Of a stretch of 64,000 nt of DNA, positions 29,701 through 37,859 are shown in pieces. The DNA comes from Phocaeicola plebeius (GTDB taxonomy: Bacteria > Bacteroidota > Bacteroidia > Bacteroidales > Bacteroidaceae), in assembly GCF_003437535.1 (NCBI RefSeq), contig NZ_QSQT01000010.1, positions 1 through 64,000 on the forward strand, in the 5' to 3' direction. Position numbers and translations under genes: made by a program. The notes under the pieces were generated by a model. That model was not told the DNA's origin and ran no database searches. It saw nothing but the letters and a program-made list of their open reading frames with translations. Within the stretch, counting starts at the first letter, position 1. Each line of letters starts with the position of its first letter.

Positions 29701-31375
29701 TGGCATTGTAAGAAGGAATGATGGTTTGCAAATCTGACAAGGCTTTCTTCTTCTGGTCAATGGATGAAGTTTCACTTTTCAATACGCCGGACAACCTGTC
29801 AACTGTTGCTGCCTGCTTGGAAAATTCCTCATCGGCCTTTTTGTTTACCGAATTAAGTGTCTCCTGCGCTACAGTGGCTTCATTGGTTCTCTTTGTGAAC
29901 ATGTAAACCGCCGTACCTATTCCAACAAGAGCTGCCAACAGAGTGACATACACATTGGATTTCGAAGCGACATTGAAAGCCTGTTGCGCGGCGGTGGCCA
30001 GTCCCAATTCCTTTCTGTACATTCCAATCAGTTGGATGCTTTCAACGAATCCGACCGCCTTCTGTGCTACGGCTGCGGTAATCAACGCGGCCTTGTATGT
30101 TCCGTAAGCTGCAATCAGTCCGCCCATGATAGACAACACATCATCAAGACTTTCCACCAAGTCCTCTGCTGTACCGATTCCAAACTCGAAAACCTCCTTA
30201 TACTTGTTCCCGAACTCATTCATTTTCTGGAAGAGGGTATCTTCGATATTCGATAATCGTTGGGGCCACGTCCCGGCGGAACTTTCCATAAGGTTGGCAA
30301 ATTTCCCTCCTTCGGATGTCATGTTTTTGAAAGCCTGTTCAACTTCCTTAAAGCCGACCTTACCTTCCTTCACAAGTTCACCTACCTGGTCTTTGGAAAC
30401 TCCTAATACCTTGGCCAGTTCTTCGTAGATTGGAATACCTCGTCCGGCGAATTGACGAATGTCTACTGTCATGGCTCTTCCTTGCGTTCTTAGTGTTCCA
30501 TACAGATAAATAAGTTGACCGATAGGTATCTGCAATCCGGAAGCCACATCTCCAAGCATAGAAAGTTCATTTACTACATTATCGGCAGAGGAACCGTATG
30601 CCAAAAGCTGTTTTGCTCCGGTCGCTACATCATCAAGATTGAACTGCGTTTTGGCTGCGAACTGAACAATATCGGCGATGAGTTGTTCTGCTTTCGATTT
30701 GTCCTGAAGGATTGTTGAAAGAGCTACCTGTAACTGTTGCATCTTTCCAGTTGCTTCAATCACATCAGAACCGAACTTCTTTATTGCTGCCAATCCTCCT
30801 ATCTCTAAAGCAGTACGCTTCAAGGAATCCGTCAGGGATTTTACTATCTCATCAGCATTGTTTGTTCCACTGGCAAACTCTTTGTACTCTCTTGTAAGTT
30901 TCCTTACTTCGAGCCTGTTTCTGGCCTGCTGGTCCTGCAATTCACCAATGGAATATCTCTGCTCGTTCAAGGCTGCTTTAGCTGCATTCAGTTCAGCTAA
31001 TTTAGCTTTTGAATTAGGAGAATACTTACTCATCTTTGAATATTCATCAGACAGCCGTCTGACATCATCCTGCGTATCACGGATGATTTTCCTCTGTTTG
31101 ATTATTTCCTCTGTTAGTTCATCGGAGGCCTTTGACGCGGAATTGAGTTTTTTCTTCAAATCATTCTCCATCATAGCACCAGCCTTAGCCGCCTCAGTTA
31201 CCAGCCCCATCATCTGCTGACGGGTGGATGCCAGTTGCGTTTCTAAAGCCTTTGCAGCTGTAGGGGATTTGTTTACGTCCATTTTTTTGAGCTGGGCTTC
31301 CAGTCTCTCACATTCCTGTCTCAGTTTGACAACCTGCTCCCAGTCAGAACTGACTTTAAAGTATAGTGTAGCCAT
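26786..31375 (-). CDS. Tail tape measure protein
   Basis: 1529 aa. It starts with long coiled-coil (residues 15-180), followed by the tape-measure N-terminal domain (VALSTILQDKSKAEQLIADI, QFNLDDVATGAKQLLAYGS, GRAMTVDIRQFAGRGIPIYE). Hydrophobic segments come at about 420-500 and very long Glu/Lys-rich coiled coils at 520-960, then Gly-rich hydrophobic stretches. At about 0.15 nm per residue the tail would be near 230 nm, indicating a long-tailed siphophage (inference). Confidence 0.95.
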   Translation of the reverse strand: MATLYFKVSSDWEQVVKLRQECERLEAQLKKMDVNKSPTAAKALETQLASTRQQMMGLVTEAAKAGAMMENDLKKKLNSASKASDELTEEIIKQRKIIRDTQDDVRRLSDEYSKMSKYSPNSKAKLAELNAAKAALNEQRYSIGELQDQQARNRLEVRKLTREYKEFASGTNNADEIVKSLTDSLKRTALEIGGLAAIKKFGSDVIEATGKMQQLQVALSTILQDKSKAEQLIADIVQFAAKTQFNLDDVATGAKQLLAYGSSADNVVNELSMLGDVASGLQIPIGQLIYLYGTLRTQGRAMTVDIRQFAGRGIPIYEELAKVLGVSKDQVGELVKEGKVGFKEVEQAFKNMTSEGGKFANLMESSAGTWPQRLSNIEDTLFQKMNEFGNKYKEVFEFGIGTAEDLVESLDDVLSIMGGLIAAYGTYKAALITAAVAQKAVGFVESIQLIGMYRKELGLATAAQQAFNVASKSNVYVTLLAALVGIGTAVYMFTKRTNEATVAQETLNSVNKKADEEFSKQAATVDRLSGVLKSETSSIDQKKKALSDLQTIIPSYNASLDEEGRLINNNTEAIKSYLTQLEKQIRMKAAQEELEELYRKKRTQEKQQKVATENYNEAKSLYNSSVTMTGSALQNRGVNTGVAVFSQNSAVNNQLKDSANKAKKELDSVNKELGETVSAIKELEKEIEKSSLSDKKEAQHSTISEEVENATIRIKTLKQEIADLRSGKLQAEAGKTVESAIKAKEKELQSAEKTLETLTGVSHKSENKKVVDNQQNLSDELLQLIRANQQEEINLMEEGSEKKRRQIELDYQREIDEIRKQRKKWEDAQGGKLTSEQREVLGSRASNAMTSREKGLAEITETENQAAIEANERYLKSYGTFLQKRDAIIAEYTRKISEATTQGDKDILQKEMDKALSSLDLEKLKQGINWELVFGDLDKVSKESLNKVKQQLRDFKNSEEYKNMAVDQKKVIDEALNKIQSTLIDKGGLLADLPEQLSELAKAQEELSQAQEEYNEAMRSGTDEQKEAATKKLNDAQKRQQNAQVNVQKSTDKTTSSLVTLSNVITQLGSNSEISLSQVGDLAGNIVDIFAEESEKLGGIIGAAFSLLDAIGTQGLDGFVGNIFSSVFKSVGGIWDTLTFGGFSKLFGIGGNEKEVQDTINRLTDRNEKLQSAIESLTEEMKSSKGSEKSVAEYNKAIKYQEEYNKNVLSKAQANAGYHSKHHSWAYYMGWSESDIQWIRENVMAEFTGTDSLWQMSPEQMDLLRQNVDLWQKMADSGKGGYGNSVVDALGEYADLAGNLEELKEGLFEQLTGISFDSMYDSFIDTLMDMDASAEDFADNLSEYFMRAMLSDKIGNMYSQKLEDWWNRFGESMKDGNLSESERNSLQNEYMGYVNEALKLRDELAAATGYDKAGSSSKQSASSRGFGTEMTHEDTGELSGRFTAVYESNLRVETAEQQQTVAITELRGSIGSLTSQVTGLYNIADETRTILANSYLELQQIRENTGEIVKPIKQMQADIAEVKRNTARL

Positions 31376-31377
31376 AT

Positions 31378-31647
31378 CTATTTCTTGTTTCTTCTTCTGC
31401 GCGAAGCCATGTCCTTACCCTTCACCTTTGTAACCTTGGTACCGGTAACTGTATGGAGCTTGTCACGCTGCATTAATACTAAATTCCTGTATGGTATCTC
31501 ATAGACCACTTCCCGGTATGACAGATGCAGATTTTCCATGAACGATGCAATCTGTCCCAAGAGAGTATCATTTCCTACGACCTCGGTTTCGCTGCCAGCA
31601 GACTTACGTTCCTCGCCAAGCTGACAGCTTTGAGAAAAACCTTTGAG
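31378..31647 (-). CDS. Tail assembly chaperone, -1 frame extension (T part)
   Basis: This frame is open from just after a TGA at 31648-31650 and overlaps the end of the upstream chaperone gene, lying in the -1 frame relative to it. No ATG occurs before MENLHL, and a TTG start (31560) would leave the upstream open part unexplained. Its place before the tape measure matches the lambda G/GT arrangement. It ends in a basic tail (ASRRRRNKK). The fusion would chaperone the tape measure. Confidence 0.55.
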   Translation of the reverse strand, partial: LKGFSQSCQLGEERKSAGSETEVVGNDTLLGQIASFMENLHLSYREVVYEIPYRNLVLMQRDKLHTVTGTKVTKVKGKDMASRRRRNKK

Positions 31648-31958
31648 TCAATCATAGAGAGTGCTTCATCTAAAGCATTTACGTTTTCTTCGTATGTTCC
31701 TTTTGCCAGTTCTTCACTCAAGTTTTCGTCACCAGCTATCAGCCAGGAGAGAGCCTTGCTGTAAGCCTCGCTTTCTCCAAGGGAGAGAAGCACTTCTTTC
31801 AAATTGTCTGCTTCTTGTACGCCTGACAAATGGGAGATTGCCCCGGCCAGCTTGTGGATAGTAGGAGGGTAGACCGTGTAGGCTTTCCCAGCGACAAACA
31901 CCGTTCTGAAATCACTTCCGATAATGGATTCAGTTACTATTTTTGCTCCTTGATTCAT
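31575..31958 (-). CDS. Tail assembly chaperone (gpG-like)
   Basis: 127 aa, mostly helical (IHKLAGAISHLSGVQEADNL, SEAYSKALSWLIAGDENL), between the major tail protein and the tape measure. Near its end GTTTTTC (31640-31634) lies just inside the only window where a -1 slip reaches the downstream frame. Family call rests on position and the overlapping frame. Confidence 0.65.
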   Translation of the reverse strand: MNQGAKIVTESIIGSDFRTVFVAGKAYTVYPPTIHKLAGAISHLSGVQEADNLKEVLLSLGESEAYSKALSWLIAGDENLSEELAKGTYEENVNALDEALSMIDSKVFLKAVSLARNVSLLAAKPRS

Positions 31959-31969
31959 TCTGATAAAAG

Positions 31970-32005
31970 ATAAAAATTAAGGGGTGAAGCCATAAAGCCC
32001 ACCCC
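31970..32005 (-). terminator. Partial terminator after the major tail gene
   Basis: GGGGTG and CACCCC pair, with a purine/pyrimidine-matched inner part, and TTAATTTTT follows on the minus strand. It would give extra tail-tube mRNA relative to downstream genes. Confidence 0.55.
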
Positions 32006-32041
32006 TGTTATGGAATTCAATCTCTACCTATTGGATAGGCA

Positions 32042-32593
32042 TTAAGCACCTGCTTTTACTTCAGATGAGTCAAACCAGTATTCCGGTGCAACTTCTGCAT
32101 TTTGTGGTTCCAGTTCCACCGCACTTACAGGAATACCGACAGCCTTGTCTGTTGTGGCTTCACGTGCACCGATGTCAGCACGGGGAATCACACAATACTG
32201 GTCATCGTCAGTCAAAGCGACAAGTAACTTCTCAATGTTTACCTTGCCTCTTGCTCGTTTCCAACCCTTATCAGTGTTAATTACATCACCACCCATGAGG
32301 TCTTTCTTGGTCGGATAGTCGTACTCACCAATGGTGAAGTTCACGGTTACATCGCCCATTTCCTTATCACTACGATAAGTCTGACCGGTAAGCTGGTTCT
32401 TGTAGTTAGTGCGGCTTGCTTCCGCTTCTTCAAGTGTCCATGTATCCTGATGGATATTCTTAACCTCTTTTAAGGTTTCACCTTGTAAAAGAGTATATAA
32501 AGCCTGCCCAGTCAAATCTGCTGTGATAGCATTTGTCTCGCCATACCAAAGTTTCTTGATATTCACGGCGGTGATTTTCTTTGATTCTGCCAT
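32042..32593 (-). CDS. Major tail (tube) protein
   Basis: 183 aa. It has strands and an Asp-rich loop (LVALTDDDQYCVIPRADIGA), a conserved turn FTIGEYDYPTKKDLMGG and a short alpha segment. Size and position (after tail terminator, before chaperone and tape measure) fit the tube monomer of a non-contractile tail. Confidence 0.75.
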   Translation of the reverse strand: MAESKKITAVNIKKLWYGETNAITADLTGQALYTLLQGETLKEVKNIHQDTWTLEEAEASRTNYKNQLTGQTYRSDKEMGDVTVNFTIGEYDYPTKKDLMGGDVINTDKGWKRARGKVNIEKLLVALTDDDQYCVIPRADIGAREATTDKAVGIPVSAVELEPQNAEVAPEYWFDSSEVKAGA

Positions 32594-32594
32594 A

Positions 32595-32987
32595 TTATTT
32601 CACATTTAAAACTTCAAACAAAATTCTTACATTCACATAGTGACACTTTAAGGATGTGTCCTCCTCAGTTCCGATTGACTCGATGGAATAATGATAGGTG
32701 GTACCATCATAGCGTCCGGTTATTCCGTCAAACAATTCTTGCGCCTGTTTCTCCAGCTCGTTCAGACGGATGGTGTTGGCTTCACCGTCTTTCAGGTCGG
32801 GAACACAAAGGTTCACTTCTACGAAAGATTTCTTCCAATATTTGCTTGGCTGTTGTTTCTTGGCATGAATGACAATCCTTTCGGATTTCAATTCGCCCGT
32901 CAGCTTCTTGCCGTGAGGAACGATGGGAATACCGAAAGGCTGGCAATCACGGTAGAGTATGTTCGCGATGTCGGTAGTTACTATCAT
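32595..32987 (-). CDS. Tail terminator-like protein
   Basis: 130 aa. Alpha/beta with ILYRDCQPFGIPIVPHGKKL, VEVNLCVPDL and ELEKQAQELFDGITGRYDGT. It is in the position of gpU/gp17-type tail completion proteins, overlapping the upstream gene by 4 nt. Confidence 0.6.
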   Translation of the reverse strand: MIVTTDIANILYRDCQPFGIPIVPHGKKLTGELKSERIVIHAKKQQPSKYWKKSFVEVNLCVPDLKDGEANTIRLNELEKQAQELFDGITGRYDGTTYHYSIESIGTEEDTSLKCHYVNVRILFEVLNVK

Positions 32988-33280
32988 TTGACTTCCTCCT
33001 TCAATCGTTTCTCAGCGTATAGAGCCGCACCAGTTGATACTTCATAGCCTTTAGATTCGACGTGCGAGGCATACTCAGCATCGTTTCTAATCACCAATCC
33101 GTCATCCTCAACTGAATACTTATTTGACTTACGGAGTCTTCCAGTCCGGTTCTGATAGTTGCCATTCTTTACAGCGTAATCGACAGCCTCTTTACCAACC
33201 TTCTCCTCAACGGCTTTCACCTCGGCATAACCTTGTTCGAAAAAGCTATCCACGTCCGAAAAATCAAACTTCACATCCAT
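32984..33280 (-). CDS. HK97 gp10-like tail completion protein
   Basis: 98 aa. It has the family's GRLRKS turn and AEYASHVESKGYEV, the usual YA..VE.G motif. Start and stop overlap both neighbours, as is common in head-tail connector blocks. Confidence 0.7.
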   Translation of the reverse strand: MDVKFDFSDVDSFFEQGYAEVKAVEEKVGKEAVDYAVKNGNYQNRTGRLRKSNKYSVEDDGLVIRNDAEYASHVESKGYEVSTGAALYAEKRLKEEVK

Positions 33281-33594
33281 ATCTCTGAGTAACCAAAATA
33301 GTTTGTATTCTTCACCATGTAAACTTTGCCAGTTCCACGGACATTCTCACCGTCCATACATCTGACTTCATCACCAGCACTCAGTGAGATTTTCTTCTCA
33401 CAGACTACGTGATAATTCGGTCGGAACACCTCACCGTTCTCCGAAGTAAACTCCTTGGTCGAGTTATCATCACAACGGCATTTACACACGTCCTGCCAGC
33501 TTTCACCACCGGTTCCGGGGATAGGTCGGCCAAACTCGTCTGTTTCCATCGGAGTAAAGACCTTAACCTGTAATGTATGTGGAGCAAATATCAT
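33271..33594 (-). CDS. Head closure / head-tail adaptor
   Basis: 107 aa, a small beta-barrel-like protein (VKVFTPMETDEFGRPIPGTG, SLSAGDEVRCMDGENVRGTG) resembling SPP1 gp16-type stoppers that close the filled head. Confidence 0.6.
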   Translation of the reverse strand: MIFAPHTLQVKVFTPMETDEFGRPIPGTGGESWQDVCKCRCDDNSTKEFTSENGEVFRPNYHVVCEKKISLSAGDEVRCMDGENVRGTGKVYMVKNTNYFGYSEIWM

Positions 33595-33905
33595 AGGAAT
33601 CTGACTTTAGGTTTATCGCTTAACGTATCTTCAAGACCATACTTCTTGCACAAGAAAGAATAGTATTCCTTTACGCCTTTTGTATCCCATGACATAGAGA
33701 AACCGTTCTCACTGATGGAAGTGGCACGGAGTAATAGAGAGGGGATGAACTTCGCCATAGCCACTGAAACAAGTCCGATGTTTGACGGGCCCATCTCATC
33801 CTCTCCGCTTACTTCTGAAGAAAAACTTATCTCCAAAAGGTCAGCCTCCGACAAGTTGATGCCGAAGGTCTGAAACTTCTGTGATATGTAGTCATTTACT
33901 GTCAT
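33591..33905 (-). CDS. Head-tail connector
   Basis: 104 aa, largely helical (VNDYISQKFQTFGINLSEAD, SVAMAKFIPSLLLRATSISE) with GVKEYYSFLCKKYGLED. It resembles HK97 gp6-type connectors and directly follows the capsid gene. Confidence 0.6.
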   Translation of the reverse strand: MTVNDYISQKFQTFGINLSEADLLEISFSSEVSGEDEMGPSNIGLVSVAMAKFIPSLLLRATSISENGFSMSWDTKGVKEYYSFLCKKYGLEDTLSDKPKVRFL

Positions 33906-34984
33906 GCGTTCATGGTTGACAAATCAAAGTTCACAATCAGATTCGGGTTCGTAATCTGAGGAATCCACTCTGCGGTGTATTCCAGATAACGACCGTTCTT
34001 GTCCTTGTAACCGGAAATAAGCATATCACCGTCTGCCTGGGTGTAGTTACGTCCCGGTACGCCGTCCACTGCTTCGTATGGAGTGTGGAAACGCATATAA
34101 CCGACCTTATCCTGCGGAAGCAAGGTGATACGGTCGTCGGCGTAAATCTGCACGTTCTTTCCGGTCTGGTCTTTTACGTAATCTTCCTTGATTTCAATGG
34201 CCGGAAGCCCGATGCCAGTGAACACTTGGGAAGCCAGTTGAGATGTAATCAAACCGGTTGAAAGGTACATTTCATTTCCTGTAAGCTGCATCTTGAACTT
34301 GTCACCAAACTCAGCCGACCCGATGATATTCTTCACGAAAGTTCCTCGGGACATAATCATCTTCTGGAAGTTTCCATAATCAGCTTTCAGAGCATTAATC
34401 TGCTGCTGCAAATAGGTGATGAAGTTCGTCTTCGCACCAGTATCAGGCTTGATGAACTTGAACGGCAATTCAATGTCGAGAAGGTCAACGCCTCCGGCAT
34501 TGTCATCCTTATTCTTGACTGTTGCTTCTCCGGTCATCAGAAGTGAACCTACAATAATATCCATGCGCTTGTGGGCTGCCAAAAGTACCTGACGGTAATC
34601 ATCATAGATGAAGTTCACGATTTCCTGCATGGCTGCTACCTGGTCGGCAGGTTTAGCTGCATTGAACTTGTCAATCAAGTCCTGAAGCTCAGACAAGCGG
34701 TCAATGGAAATCTGGTAAGCATCGCCAAGATAAGCGATTTCACCATATCCTGAGCCGATATTCCGGCGTTCACGGATAGGCTTCTCACCATAACGAGAGT
34801 TGATAGAACCGGCCATCACGCCCGTAACTTGTCCGATGTAGTCCTTGAACACACGAGTAGTCGTTCTACGGAAATCGAGGTACTGCTGCCAGTAGATTGT
34901 ATCCTTACGAGTCTGAAGGACACGCTGAATAACGGCGTTAACGATGTTGGGGTCGTTAAACAGAGTATGAATAGTTAGCATCAT
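33902..34984 (-). CDS. Major capsid protein (gpE-like)
   Basis: 360 aa with the HK97-fold pattern of the lambda gpE family: an N-terminal arm, a helix EKPIRERRNIGSGYGEIAYL, the spine-like segment LSELQDLIDKFNAAKPADQ, and a C-terminal GVPGRNYTQADGDMLISGYK. It assembles the icosahedral head. The neighbouring scaffold and head fibre genes support the call. Confidence 0.82.
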   Translation of the reverse strand: MMLTIHTLFNDPNIVNAVIQRVLQTRKDTIYWQQYLDFRRTTTRVFKDYIGQVTGVMAGSINSRYGEKPIRERRNIGSGYGEIAYLGDAYQISIDRLSELQDLIDKFNAAKPADQVAAMQEIVNFIYDDYRQVLLAAHKRMDIIVGSLLMTGEATVKNKDDNAGGVDLLDIELPFKFIKPDTGAKTNFITYLQQQINALKADYGNFQKMIMSRGTFVKNIIGSAEFGDKFKMQLTGNEMYLSTGLITSQLASQVFTGIGLPAIEIKEDYVKDQTGKNVQIYADDRITLLPQDKVGYMRFHTPYEAVDGVPGRNYTQADGDMLISGYKDKNGRYLEYTAEWIPQITNPNLIVNFDLSTMNA

Positions 34985-35002
34985 ATATTAGTCCTCCTTT
35001 CT

Positions 35003-35899
35003 TTATTTGCTTGCAATTATACCTGCTGCTCTCAACGATGCTAGAAGAGCATTAATTTTATCTTTCTCATCACCACCTGCTGCATCATCAACTTTTGCAC
35101 CCTGCTTTACCAATCCCAAGGTACTTGAGTTAGCTGCCTGATAGGTAGTGTTATTGTCCGTCCAAGGTACTTCTACATACGCCTTTCCACCTTCCAATGC
35201 TACTGGATATTTCTTTCCGCTTTGAGAGAATCCCAACTGAATACCTCCCATCACAGAATCAGAAGCTTCTGGCAGTTCATACGAAACACCAGCCGGGGAT
35301 TGCACGCCTGCAGCGTTGAACTGGAAATGCGGCATGTTAGCCTTATCAATGTCAGAGAAAGGCATAGCCAATTTGGTAGGCTCAATTTCAAATGCTCGCA
35401 TCAAAAGAGCAACTAATACAACGCCTTCTTCTACTTGTACTCTTCCGTACAAAGCAGAGTTAGCAACTACCTTTGGAGTAGTACCGCTTACAGCTGTAGC
35501 TTCATAGAGTACAGTACCAACTTCCACTGTTTCGCCAAAGTCGGCAGCCAGTGTCAACTTATCGAAAGCTTTGTCTGATTTGTCAATACTGTTGATGGTA
35601 GCTCCATGAGAACCATTACCCAGATGCATACCCACATAAGCCAAAGAGTTTTTCTTGATCTTCAAAGTGGTATTGGAACCGGTGGTAAACTTTTCATAGA
35701 CTTCTACACGGATGGCCACCTGAGCGGTTTTCTTTACTAAGTCGGCGGCAATGGGAGTGAAGGATGGAAGAAATGAACCAGCAACAAGGTTGGTCGTATC
35801 CAGCTTGTAAGGCCCTCTGCGTCTTACTCCGGTAGAAACATCATAGCGTTCCTCGATGGACGGTTCAGGCTCCATGTAATACTTGTATCCTGCTGACAT
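35003..35899 (-). CDS. Head fibre / capsid decoration protein
   Basis: 298 aa. The N-terminal half is beta-rich (GSNTTLKIKKNSLAYVGMHL), and the C terminus NSSTLGLVKQGAKVDDA followed by INALLASLRAAGII matches the phi29 head-fibre family as I know it. Such fibres decorate the capsid and can bind surfaces. Confidence 0.7.
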   Translation of the reverse strand: MSAGYKYYMEPEPSIEERYDVSTGVRRRGPYKLDTTNLVAGSFLPSFTPIAADLVKKTAQVAIRVEVYEKFTTGSNTTLKIKKNSLAYVGMHLGNGSHGATINSIDKSDKAFDKLTLAADFGETVEVGTVLYEATAVSGTTPKVVANSALYGRVQVEEGVVLVALLMRAFEIEPTKLAMPFSDIDKANMPHFQFNAAGVQSPAGVSYELPEASDSVMGGIQLGFSQSGKKYPVALEGGKAYVEVPWTDNNTTYQAANSSTLGLVKQGAKVDDAAGGDEKDKINALLASLRAAGIIASK

Positions 35900-35902
35900 A
35901 AA

Positions 35903-36559
35903 TTACTTGTTTTGTTGTTCGACAATAGATTTTGTGTCCGCCTCAATCATTTTGGCGAACTCGCTCGCTTCCTTCTCCTGCTTCTGTTCGGCAGTTTCAG
36001 GAGCTTTGGAGAACTGAAAACCGTTGTTAGACATATCCTGCTTCATGTCCTTGAAATAAGTGTCCAAGTCGGTGTTTTCGGGAATGTTGCGGTCTTTCAG
36101 CATAAATTCGGGAATACCGTACTTCTTCGCCACTACTGAAATCTGAGAATTGCGCTGCGCCTGCGCTTCATTTTTCTCCATTTTGGCCAGCTTGTCGGCA
36201 AACGGCTTGATACCGGCGGCGATGCCATCGGCAATCATCTTTGCGATGTCTGTCTCCTGCGGCTTTGGAGGGTCGTTTGGTTTCGGTGGTTCTGGTTTCG
36301 GATTCTCGATTGGTTTTCCGTCTTTCAGTCCATGCTTCTTCTCGTAGTTTGAAACAGCGGAAGTCTGCGCCTGTCCTGCACGGAAATCACCATAGTTTTG
36401 CATCACGTCCTGAAATGAGATACCCTCAACGATGGAGGTCACCTTCGTTTCGTCCGTTACACCCTCTGCCTTCTTTGTGGCGATACGGGTGAGTGTGGCA
36501 GTGTCCACCCCAGCGAATTTCTGTTGCAGTCCTGCCAAGATTTGTTCAAAGATTGTCAT
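35903..36559 (-). CDS. Capsid scaffolding protein
   Basis: 218 aa, highly charged. An N-terminal helix pair is followed by a Pro/Lys linker (PKPEPPKPNDPPKPQE) and a coiled coil (IKPFADKLAKMEKNEAQAQR), ending in a Gln/Lys-rich tail. Composition and place upstream of capsid genes fit a scaffold. A hairpin abuts its start codon. Confidence 0.72.
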   Translation of the reverse strand: MTIFEQILAGLQQKFAGVDTATLTRIATKKAEGVTDETKVTSIVEGISFQDVMQNYGDFRAGQAQTSAVSNYEKKHGLKDGKPIENPKPEPPKPNDPPKPQETDIAKMIADGIAAGIKPFADKLAKMEKNEAQAQRNSQISVVAKKYGIPEFMLKDRNIPENTDLDTYFKDMKQDMSNNGFQFSKAPETAEQKQEKEASEFAKMIEADTKSIVEQQNK

Positions 36560-36592
36560 ACCGTATGAGTTTGATTAATAATTTCATACGGT
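36560..36592 (-). promoter_or_regulatory. Hairpin abutting the scaffold start codon
   Basis: A perfect 9-bp inverted repeat (ACCGTATGA/TCATACGGT) ends at the base before the ATG. It could hide the start site or mark RNA processing. Confidence 0.5.
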
Positions 36593-36672
36593 AAATTTAC
36601 TTATAGAGAAAGGGAAGGGGAAATTTTAAGGCTAACGATACGAAACAATTAGGGGAATGTTCGTTTTTAGAC

Positions 36673-36706
36673 AAAAAGAAAGCGTGACTACTAGGGTAAT
36701 CACGCT
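36673..36706 (-). terminator. Terminator of the hicAB cassette
   Basis: AGCGTGA/TCACGCT stem followed on the minus strand by TTCTTTTTG. Confidence 0.75.
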
Positions 36707-36728
36707 GGAACATCATTCAATTATACTT

Positions 36729-37007
36729 TTAAAATTTCAATATAGCTGCTTCTATTTCTTTTTTGTCAGAATCTTTTACGTTCCTCAAAGCATTCAGGAA
36801 AGGTAAAATTAAAGAGTCATCAACCATGAACCAGACTGGATTTTTAAATAATTTTGGGTATCCGGGATCATCTCCATAGCCATTCCATCTCATTGCCATT
36901 CTTCTTTCCCCATTTTCCCAAATACCTATCGCTATAGAAAAATCATCATTTTCAAATACAACATTCTCAACCTTAAAATTACTTGGATTTACATCTTTTG
37001 CTTTCAT
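36729..37007 (-). CDS. Small hypothetical protein in the hicAB cassette
   Basis: 92 aa, not recognised: a beta-rich first half (VENVVFENDDFSIAIGIWEN, then MAMRWNGYGDDPGYPKLF) and a helical end. ATG 37007 has GGAGGA 8 nt upstream and is preferred. Transcribed after hicB and before a terminator, it may be a third cassette member. Confidence 0.62.
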   Translation of the reverse strand: MKAKDVNPSNFKVENVVFENDDFSIAIGIWENGERRMAMRWNGYGDDPGYPKLFKNPVWFMVDDSLILPFLNALRNVKDSDKKEIEAAILKF

Positions 37008-37038
37008 TGTACTATCCTCCATTATATTTAATTAATAA

Positions 37039-37443
37039 TCATAACAAATTTATAGCTGCCAGTTCCTCTGTCAGCGCGTTAATACCTTTCTGAATCTTCT
37101 CCAACTGCTGTTTACGGGGTTTGTGTACTCCAGCCGCATAATGCCACAACTGACGCTCATTAATTCCAGTTATCCGGCTCAAAGCAGCTTTAGTAAAGAT
37201 ACTGCTGTAATAGTTGATGAAAGTGGCAGCATCTATCTTGAACTTCAATGTGAACTCTCCCTGCAAAATTTCCACTGGAGCGATGTTCATCTCCTTGCAT
37301 GACTCCAGGTAAAGTTCAACAGCTTCCTTCATGTTCTTCTCGATTTCCTTTACGTCGTTACCGACAGTAATCACCGGAGCACCTTCAATATAGGCACTAA
37401 GATTATTACCAGCATGTTCTACAATCACTTCTACGGTTTTCAT
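37039..37443 (-). CDS. hicB: HicB-type antitoxin
   Basis: 134 aa. The N-terminal HicB fold (VEVIVEHAGNNLSAYIEGAP; VKEIEKNMKEAVELYLESC) is followed by a C-terminal DNA-binding HTH (FTKAALSRITGINERQLWHY). It neutralises HicA and probably represses its own promoter. AGGAGG 5 nt before ATG 37443 fixes the start. Confidence 0.88.
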   Translation of the reverse strand: MKTVEVIVEHAGNNLSAYIEGAPVITVGNDVKEIEKNMKEAVELYLESCKEMNIAPVEILQGEFTLKFKIDAATFINYYSSIFTKAALSRITGINERQLWHYAAGVHKPRKQQLEKIQKGINALTEELAAINLL

Positions 37444-37482
37444 ACTGACCTCCTTTTTATCGTTAAACAAAAGAGGCGGGGG

Positions 37483-37671
37483 CTATTTTAGCCCCGCTTG
37501 CCTCAGAATGTTGTAATAAGTGCCTTTCTCAACGCCTTTCTTGCCGTGGTCGGGGACAATCACTACATGGCTACCATCAGTGTAAACCATGTGACTGCCT
37601 TTCTGCCTCACGAACCAAAAGCCATTTTCAGTAAGCAGCGTTACAACGTCTTTAACTGATTTGTAGCTCAT
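37483..37671 (-). CDS. hicA: HicA-type mRNA interferase toxin
   Basis: 62 aa with the double-stranded-RNA-binding-like HicA fold. It has the catalytic His in KGSHMVY, then VVIVPDHGKKGVEKGT and the closing helix ILRQAGLK. It cleaves mRNA during starvation or infection, and here may stabilise the prophage or exclude other phages. Confidence 0.92.
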   Translation of the reverse strand: MSYKSVKDVVTLLTENGFWFVRQKGSHMVYTDGSHVVIVPDHGKKGVEKGTYYNILRQAGLK

Positions 37672-37695
37672 AGCGTTTAAGACTTAATTACGATG

Positions 37696-37726
37696 CAAAT
37701 ATAGTAAAATAACGAATAATCACAAA
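37696..37726 (-). promoter_or_regulatory. hicAB promoter
   Basis: On the minus strand TTTG (37726-37723), exactly 19 bp, TATATTTG (37703-37696): a perfect Bacteroides promoter. Confidence 0.82.
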
Positions 37727-37748
37727 GAAGTATTCATGTTTTTACTAT

Positions 37749-37784
37749 GATAAAGAAAATAGCGATACCTCGAAAGATACCGCT
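37749..37784 (-). terminator. Terminator between portal and hicA
   Basis: A 9-bp stem (37784-37776 with 37769-37761) uses two G-U pairs only possible on the minus strand, followed by ATTTTCTTTAT. It insulates hicAB from the portal transcript. Confidence 0.65.
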
Positions 37785-37859
37785 ACTCAAATAGTCAATA
37801 TTTTAGATTTATATCATTCTGTTTTGTATTATCCCCGTAAATATTCTGACTGGGTTGTT

